Virus record (IMG/VR): IMGVR_UViG_3300025289_000086
Span: 1 to 31,916 of that record
Reading direction: 5' to 3' (one strand)
DNA from: a virus
DNA: 31,916 bases
Both the position numbers and the translations under genes were made by a program. Below, piece by piece: positions 27,616-31,916 of this stretch. Under the pieces are notes generated by a model. That model was not told the DNA's origin. It did no database searches and was given only the letters and a program-made list of their open reading frames with translations. The first letter of the stretch is position 1. Each line of letters begins with the position of its first letter.

Positions 27616-27879
27616 CTACTTGTTGGCGGGCTTGCGAGCCGCCTTGTTGGCGGGTGTCGGAGCCTGCTTTTCCTCCGGCTCCGGGTCGGCCTCTGGCTCC
27701 GGCTCGACGTTGGCGCTGCTGATCGTCTCGGCGGGAGCGAACGTCTCGCCCTCGGCCGGGAGCAGCCCGCGCCGCTTGGCCTCTTCGACCGTCAGGCCGA
27801 AGGCGGCTTCCGGCGAGTTGACCGGCACGAGGGCCGACCAATCCGCGTTGACGTACAGGGAGGTTCCGGGAGTGGACAT
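27616..27879 (-). CDS. small capsid-associated protein with acidic and Lys/Ala tail
   Basis: 87 residues. A short ordered N-terminal part (LYVNADWSALVPVNSP, then a helix EEAKRRGLLPA) is followed by a Glu/Pro-rich stretch (EPEPEADPEPEEK) and a Lys/Ala/Asn tail. Tails of this kind occur in capsid accessory and scaffolding-like proteins. ATG follows the upstream stop closely, without a clear Shine-Dalgarno. Confidence 0.55.
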   Translation of the reverse strand: MSTPGTSLYVNADWSALVPVNSPEAAFGLTVEEAKRRGLLPAEGETFAPAETISSANVEPEPEADPEPEEKQAPTPANKAARKPANK

Positions 27880-27882
27880 GGC

Positions 27883-28365
27883 TTACGTCGCCGCGTAGGT
27901 GGCAACGGTCGGCACGGTCGGGTCGGTGTAGATGACCATCATCCGCGTCCGCCCGGCGGTGGACGTGGTGCCGATGGTGGTCACGAGGCCGGTGATGACC
28001 CGCGCGGAGGCGGAATACATCTCGGCCCGTTCGCCCGTGGCGGTCACGAGGTACGCGCCCTCCTGGCCGCCCGGATTGTTGAAGTCGATGACCTCGGCCT
28101 CGGCACCAGCGACGATGTCGGTGCCCTTGAGGTTGACCTGGGTGAACCAGCCGTCCGCGGTTGCGGCGTCGCCCACGTCCATGAGGGCGCTGGTGCCGGC
28201 CGCCCAGTAGACGTCGTTCCAGATCTTGATATCGAGCAGCCACGAGTTGCCCGGGACGGTGACGGTGCCGGTGTACGTACCGGCTGCGCCCGCCTCGGTG
28301 TACGTGACTTCCTCGAAGAGAATGCGGCCGGGCTGTCCGACGATCCCGCCAGAGATGACAGGCAT
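27883..28365 (-). CDS. capsid decoration-like protein (160 aa)
   Basis: Beta-rich throughout (GTYTGTVTVPGNSWLLDIKI, MYSASARVITGLVTTIGTT) and directly downstream of the major capsid gene, the usual place for a decoration protein. AAAGGAG precedes ATG. Assignment rests on composition and position. Confidence 0.55.
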   Translation of the reverse strand: MPVISGGIVGQPGRILFEEVTYTEAGAAGTYTGTVTVPGNSWLLDIKIWNDVYWAAGTSALMDVGDAATADGWFTQVNLKGTDIVAGAEAEVIDFNNPGGQEGAYLVTATGERAEMYSASARVITGLVTTIGTTSTAGRTRMMVIYTDPTVPTVATYAAT

Positions 28366-28397
28366 GTTGGGTCTCCTTTCTCGGCCTTACGCCGCTT

Positions 28398-29633
28398 CTA
28401 GAGGCCCGTGACCGTGCAGGCCGACGAAGGCCGCGTCGACACGGCTGCCAGCCGACGACTGACCGCGATCGCGGTCTTGCGCTCGGTGAAGTACGTCGAG
28501 TGCTCGGACGATGCCTCGACCTCGACGCCGCCGTTCTCCCAGATCTGGGCGTAGGGGCGGAACGCCGCCACGCCGGCGGTGCCAGCCGAGCCGATGCCCG
28601 TCGAGAGGCGAACCGGGAGGCCCCACATCTGGAGCGTGCCGGTATCGGCCGGGTTGCCCAGGATGTAGATGCCGTCCGTGGTCCGAGTCAGGCGGAGGTT
28701 CCACCAGTCGGTTGGATGCATGACGATCCCGTCGGGCGTCGAGTCGCCGGTCACCTGAACCTTGAGAATCGCCTTGCCGATCGCGTCGAAGGCCGGATCG
28801 GTGCCCTTGGCCTGCGTCTGGAAGCCGGTGCGGATGAAGACGCCCCAGAGCTGCGGCGTCGTGCCGGTGCCCGAGAGGATCTGCTGGTTGACCTCGGCCT
28901 GGAGTTCGTAGAGAAGGTCCCCCGTGACGAGAGACTGCATCCCATCGTTATCGGCGAGGAAGGCCCGAGTGACCGGAATCCACGCCTGGACGATCTCGAC
29001 CTCGTCGGTGTACTTCGTCCACACGTAGGCCGAATCGGTGACGGCCGTACCCTCAGCCCGGGTCGCGGCATTGGTCGTGTTCGTGGTCTTGATGAAATAC
29101 TCGACGTTGTTCGAGCCGGTGGTGCCGTGCTGGAACAGGCTCTCGACGTCGCCGTAGTAGTTCGCCATGCCGGTCGTCGGCAGCCGAGTGGCAGGCGGAT
29201 AGTGATCGGTGAGGGTGACGAGGGTCTTGGCCTCGACGGGCAGCTCGAAGCGAACCTTCCCGTCGGCACCGTTAGCCATCGCCTTGAGTGCCGGAGCGTG
29301 CTGCTCGAAGGCGGCCTTGAAGGCCCGGTCGAGCCCGTCAGCATCCTTGATCCGGCCGTCCTTGATCTCGGGCTGCTCTTCTCCGCCCTTGTTGGCGGCG
29401 ATCGTGCCCTGCGGGGCGAGCTTGGCGGCGTTGACCTCGGCCGACTTCTCGACCTCGATCGCGGTCTCCCAGGACTTCTGGAGCTCGCTGAGCTCGTCGT
29501 TGCGGCGGTGGAACTCGTCGACCTTGTCGGCCGGCATGTCGTACCCGCCGTCCTTCTTGAACGAGGCCAGGAAGGCGGTGTGCTCCTGGCGCTTGGTCGT
29601 GAGCTGGATCGCCAGCTCGGCTGCGGTTGCCAT
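28398..29633 (-). CDS. major capsid protein, HK97 fold
   Basis: 411 residues. The charged helical N-terminus (about 1-105; FHRRNDELSELQKSWETAIE) is the delta domain that acts as scaffold and is removed by the protease. The mature part has the usual HK97 elements: VEYFIKTTNTTNAATRAEGT (E-loop region), VEIVQAWIPVTRAFLADNDG (spine helix region), DGIVMHPTDWWNLRLT and the A-domain (GLPVRLSTGIG). AGGAG precedes ATG, and the protease gene lies upstream as usual. Confidence 0.9.
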   Translation of the reverse strand: MATAAELAIQLTTKRQEHTAFLASFKKDGGYDMPADKVDEFHRRNDELSELQKSWETAIEVEKSAEVNAAKLAPQGTIAANKGGEEQPEIKDGRIKDADGLDRAFKAAFEQHAPALKAMANGADGKVRFELPVEAKTLVTLTDHYPPATRLPTTGMANYYGDVESLFQHGTTGSNNVEYFIKTTNTTNAATRAEGTAVTDSAYVWTKYTDEVEIVQAWIPVTRAFLADNDGMQSLVTGDLLYELQAEVNQQILSGTGTTPQLWGVFIRTGFQTQAKGTDPAFDAIGKAILKVQVTGDSTPDGIVMHPTDWWNLRLTRTTDGIYILGNPADTGTLQMWGLPVRLSTGIGSAGTAGVAAFRPYAQIWENGGVEVEASSEHSTYFTERKTAIAVSRRLAAVSTRPSSACTVTGL

Positions 29634-29655
29634 TCGGTACTCCTGGACATGAAGA

Positions 29656-29676
29656 AGCCCCGGGGTTTCCGGGGCT
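29656..29676 (-). other. hairpin ahead of the capsid gene, weak terminator-like
   Basis: On the minus strand AGCCCCGG pairs with CCGGGGCT around five bases, followed by TTCTTC. The hairpin lies in the leader of the capsid gene, 23 bases before the ATG. It may protect the capsid message from upstream degradation or partly terminate transcription from the portal/protease genes. Confidence 0.55.
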
Positions 29677-29701
29677 CGGGGGCTGCGTGGACGGGAGGGG
29701 G

Positions 29702-30451
29702 CTAGACGGGAACGCCCAGCCGTTGCGCGGTGCGAAGCAGGACGTCGAGCGTCACGGCGTCCATCGACTTCGCGGGTTCCGTGAGCAGTTCGCGGGCCGT
29801 GGCGAGTTGCCCGTCGAGCGTCTCGACGAGCTCTTCCAGCGCCGCGCGGTCCGAGCAGGAGAGCTTGCGGCCCTCCGAGGCGCGAGCGGCGGCGTGGCCC
29901 TTGAACCGATCGAGCAGCGCCGGCAGGCCCTCGGAGTACCAGAGGATCTGTTCGGCATACGAGGCCCCGGAAACCGGGGCTCCGCTCTTGATCGCGAGTG
30001 TGGTGGTGCCGACTCCGGCACCTTTGAGGACGGGCGAGACCTCATCGACGTCGAGCTTGCGAAGTGCTCGGATCGCCTGCCCGTTGAAGACCTCGGGGCC
30101 GGACGGCGGCAGGACGCGATAGCCGTAGCTCCACTCCTGGAGGTCCGCCATCGCCTTGACGGTGTGATACGTGTTCCGGCCCTGATCCGTCTCCATGAAG
30201 AACGCGCCCTCGAGGATGCCAAGGTCGCCGGCTTCCCGGATCGTGCCCTTGCCTGTCGGCAGGGCGCCATCCCAGGAGGTATGCCCGAAGGCGGACATCG
30301 GCACCGATTTCCCGACCGGCATCGCCCCCGGGAACGTCACGTCGTTGTCGCTGTCGATGACGTTGAACCGGGAGAACGCCACGGTGACGTCGCCGGTCTC
30401 GGATAGCTTGAAGTCGAAGGGCGTGAATGCCTTGCGGAGGATGTCGGTCAT
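29702..30451 (-). CDS. prohead protease, herpesvirus-like S78/U35 family
   Basis: 249 residues. Likely catalytic residues are His57 (SAFGHTSWDG) and Ser108 (LQEWSYGYRV), followed by DVDEVSPVLKGAG, the conserved strand of the family. It cleaves the capsid delta domain during head maturation. The C-terminal third (about 180-249) is helical and may be removed by self-cleavage. ATG overlaps the portal stop by ATGA; the capsid gene follows. Confidence 0.9.
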   Translation of the reverse strand: MTDILRKAFTPFDFKLSETGDVTVAFSRFNVIDSDNDVTFPGAMPVGKSVPMSAFGHTSWDGALPTGKGTIREAGDLGILEGAFFMETDQGRNTYHTVKAMADLQEWSYGYRVLPPSGPEVFNGQAIRALRKLDVDEVSPVLKGAGVGTTTLAIKSGAPVSGASYAEQILWYSEGLPALLDRFKGHAAARASEGRKLSCSDRAALEELVETLDGQLATARELLTEPAKSMDAVTLDVLLRTAQRLGVPV

Positions 30452-31686
30452 CGTGGCGCTCCTGTGGGTGTCGAGCCGTTGCGGTCAACGATGGCGTCGG
30501 CGAGCATGTCGATAGGTGCACTGGCGAGGGGTGCGAGGAAGACCTGACCCTGACCGTCGGGCATCGGGTTCATGTTTTCCCGCTCGCGGATGTCGTCGCC
30601 GTTGAGCCACGAGATTCCGCCCGAGGCGATCCGGTAGGCGTTGTAACGGTCAAGCGTCTTGCCGCGGAGCAGGGCGTCCTGGAGGTGCTCGGCGAAGAAC
30701 CGCGGGTCGCCGATGATGTCCTTGTCCGCCTGCTGCTCGATCCGCACGCACGGCGGCCCGAGGGTGCCGACGACGTGATCAATGTTCGCTTCCTCGATGT
30801 TGGAGAAGGTCGCCCGGGTGAAGTCGGAGAGCTTGTGCGGGGCGAGCCGCAGACCCTGGGCGACCTCGACGAGGGACCACTGCTTGGATTCGAGGAACTG
30901 GGCGTCTTCGGGCGAGAACCCGGTCTCCTCGATCGTCATGCCCTCGTCGAGAACGGCGGTCCGCTGGGCGTTGCTGAGGCCCGAGTGCCGTTCGTCCCAG
31001 CTATCGGCGATGTTCTTCTTGGCCGCCGCGCCAATCTGCTGGGGGTGCTTGATCGTGACGCCGGGGCGGGCGTCATTGGCGAGCGTCCGGAGGCCGTACT
31101 CCGAAGCGACAATCGCCCCTTCGAGCGCCCGCCGCATGAGCGTCACGCGGCTGTAGCCGATGAGACCGTCGAAGCCCCAGCCCGGGACGTGGAAGACCCG
31201 GTTGGCCGGCAGCACGACCCCCGAGCCGTCGGGCAGGACGTATTTGTAGATCCGCTTGCCGTCTTTCCATTCGGGCGTCATCCGGTCCGGACGGAGCGGC
31301 CAGAGCCGGACCGGGACCCCGAGGCCGTTCAGCTCTTTCTCGGCGTACCAGTTGCCCCACGAATACATGTGCGCGATGCCCGTCTCCCGGAAGACCATCG
31401 AGGTCATCTCGGGGTTCGGCGCGTCGTGGAGCATCGCGTAGGCCGGGTGCTCGGGTGCCCGCCGCTTGCCCTTCTCCAGGCGTTCATACGTGATGAGCGG
31501 CATCGAGGCGATGTCTTCGGCAATGAGCCGGATGCCGGCCGTGAACGCTCCGACGCCCATCGCCGTCGACTGGTTGACGGTCGTCGCGATCGAATCGTTG
31601 GGCATCATGCCGCCGGGCGGCTGCCACCCGACGTTCGGCCAGCCGATGCCGGCGGCCTTCATGGCAACGGCCGCGAACTTACCCAT
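30448..31686 (-). CDS. portal protein, HK97 family
   Basis: 412 residues, normal for HK97-type portals. Features: AFTAGIRLIAEDIASMPLIT, HPAYAMLHDAPNPEMTSMVF, WGNWYAEKELNG, VFHVPGWGFDGLIGYSRV, and a helical end (LEGAIVASEYGLR, FSPEDAQFLESKQW). Twelve copies form the DNA channel and bind terminase. GGAG lies upstream of ATG. The gene upstream is on the other strand, so terminase is not directly next to it here. Confidence 0.9.
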   Translation of the reverse strand: MGKFAAVAMKAAGIGWPNVGWQPPGGMMPNDSIATTVNQSTAMGVGAFTAGIRLIAEDIASMPLITYERLEKGKRRAPEHPAYAMLHDAPNPEMTSMVFRETGIAHMYSWGNWYAEKELNGLGVPVRLWPLRPDRMTPEWKDGKRIYKYVLPDGSGVVLPANRVFHVPGWGFDGLIGYSRVTLMRRALEGAIVASEYGLRTLANDARPGVTIKHPQQIGAAAKKNIADSWDERHSGLSNAQRTAVLDEGMTIEETGFSPEDAQFLESKQWSLVEVAQGLRLAPHKLSDFTRATFSNIEEANIDHVVGTLGPPCVRIEQQADKDIIGDPRFFAEHLQDALLRGKTLDRYNAYRIASGGISWLNGDDIRERENMNPMPDGQGQVFLAPLASAPIDMLADAIVDRNGSTPTGAPR

Positions 31687-31749
31687 TAAGTGCTGCTCCG
31701 CATGGGTTCGGTCATGTGCACCATCTATCTAGATGCTCCCTGTATGCGG

Positions 31750-31761
31750 TATACTGATGCC
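31750..31761 (+). promoter_or_regulatory. promoter -10 box for a leaderless message
   Basis: TATACT (31750-31755) ends six bases before ATG 31762. The transcription start should be at or within a base of this ATG, giving a leaderless mRNA. No good -35 box is visible 17-18 bases upstream. The same six-base distance occurs at the HTH gene (14826-14814). Confidence 0.55.
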
Positions 31762-31916
31762 ATGACCGAGCCGAAGAACCCCAGGAGAGTGGCGGCAGGC
31801 CGCAAGGCTGCCACCGTGCGATGGGGGGATCAGAGGGTTGTCCGGCTAGACGACCTGACGCCAGCGCAACGTCGGCTCGTGTTGGCGCTGATCGAGGCTG
31901 CGAAGGAAGCCAATCA
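31762..31916 (+). CDS. small basic hypothetical protein, cut by window edge
   Basis: 51 codons are visible without a stop. The N-terminus is basic and Ala-rich (PRRVAAGRKAATVRWG) and is followed by VVRLDDLTPAQRRLVLALIE and a helix. No Shine-Dalgarno is present, in line with a leaderless start. I have an impression of similar short proteins near terminase or portal genes of actinobacterial prophages, but no function is known. It could be a DNA-binding regulator or a moron gene. Confidence 0.6.
   Translation, partial: MTEPKNPRRVAAGRKAATVRWGDQRVVRLDDLTPAQRRLVLALIEAAKEAN

Noticed and set aside
17648-31689. long plus-strand frames opposite the structural genes (for example 17648-18667, 21831-23105, 26938-28401, 28500-29705, 30427-31689)
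   Set aside because: They are antisense shadows in high-GC sequence: Arg/Gly/Asp-rich with no domain, while the minus strand encodes recognised virion proteins.

Overview
The window is a high-GC segment of a tailed phage or prophage of siphovirus type. The right half holds the classic HK97-type head and tail order: portal, prohead protease, major capsid protein, head-tail connectors, tail tube, tape measure and tail hub. The left half holds a replication/recombination block and a lysis block. Almost everything is read leftward (minus strand). The host cannot be fixed from this sequence. GC content, frequent GTG starts, leaderless promoters and a Gpi18-like GT-C glycosyltransferase fit a high-GC host such as an Actinomycetota or Chloroflexota member, but that is inference. 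No integrase, terminase, lysogeny repressor or DNA polymerase is visible. Terminase could lie in the part of the genome missing between the two window ends.

Layout. 1-3.3 kb: lysis and end-of-operon block, with a peptidoglycan amidase carrying an SH3-like domain, several membrane microproteins, a zinc-binding microprotein, an HNH nuclease cut by the window edge and a 63-residue LuxR-type HTH protein. 3.3-4.7 kb: a class beta DNA methyltransferase gene with a complete tRNA-Gln(UUG) gene nested inside it on the same strand. 4.7-7.6 kb: accessory hypotheticals, including an Ea22-like protein and a second HNH-like protein. 7.6-14.4 kb: an AAA_25/RepA-like ATPase preceding a cluster of CGCAAC repeats and a hairpin, a Cas4/RecB-type nuclease, winged-helix and zinc-ribbon proteins, a shortened DnaN-like clamp and many microproteins. 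14.6-14.9 kb: an excisionase-like HTH gene and a compact pair of superimposed divergent promoters. 14.9-16.6 kb: the only sizeable plus-strand block, a lipoprotein and a membrane glycosyltransferase, which looks like a lysogenic-conversion (moron) cassette. 16.5-31.7 kb: structural genes. 31.76 kb to the end: a small plus-strand gene with a leaderless promoter, cut by the window edge.

How it works together. The leftward genes from 14.35 kb to position 1 form a tightly packed polycistron in which most junctions are 4-base ATGA or GTGA overlaps, so translation is probably coupled over long stretches. The structural genes are looser and have their own Shine-Dalgarno sequences. A U-tract terminator separates the two tail tube genes and a hairpin precedes the capsid gene, which should set the stoichiometry of virion proteins.

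The most unusual points are the tRNA inside the methyltransferase reading frame, the symmetric overlapping promoters that make a leaderless regulator message, the repeat cluster at the end of the replication ATPase gene, the conversion cassette whose end overlaps a tail gene antiparallel, and two small genes that appear to be broken by a frameshift and an amber codon.
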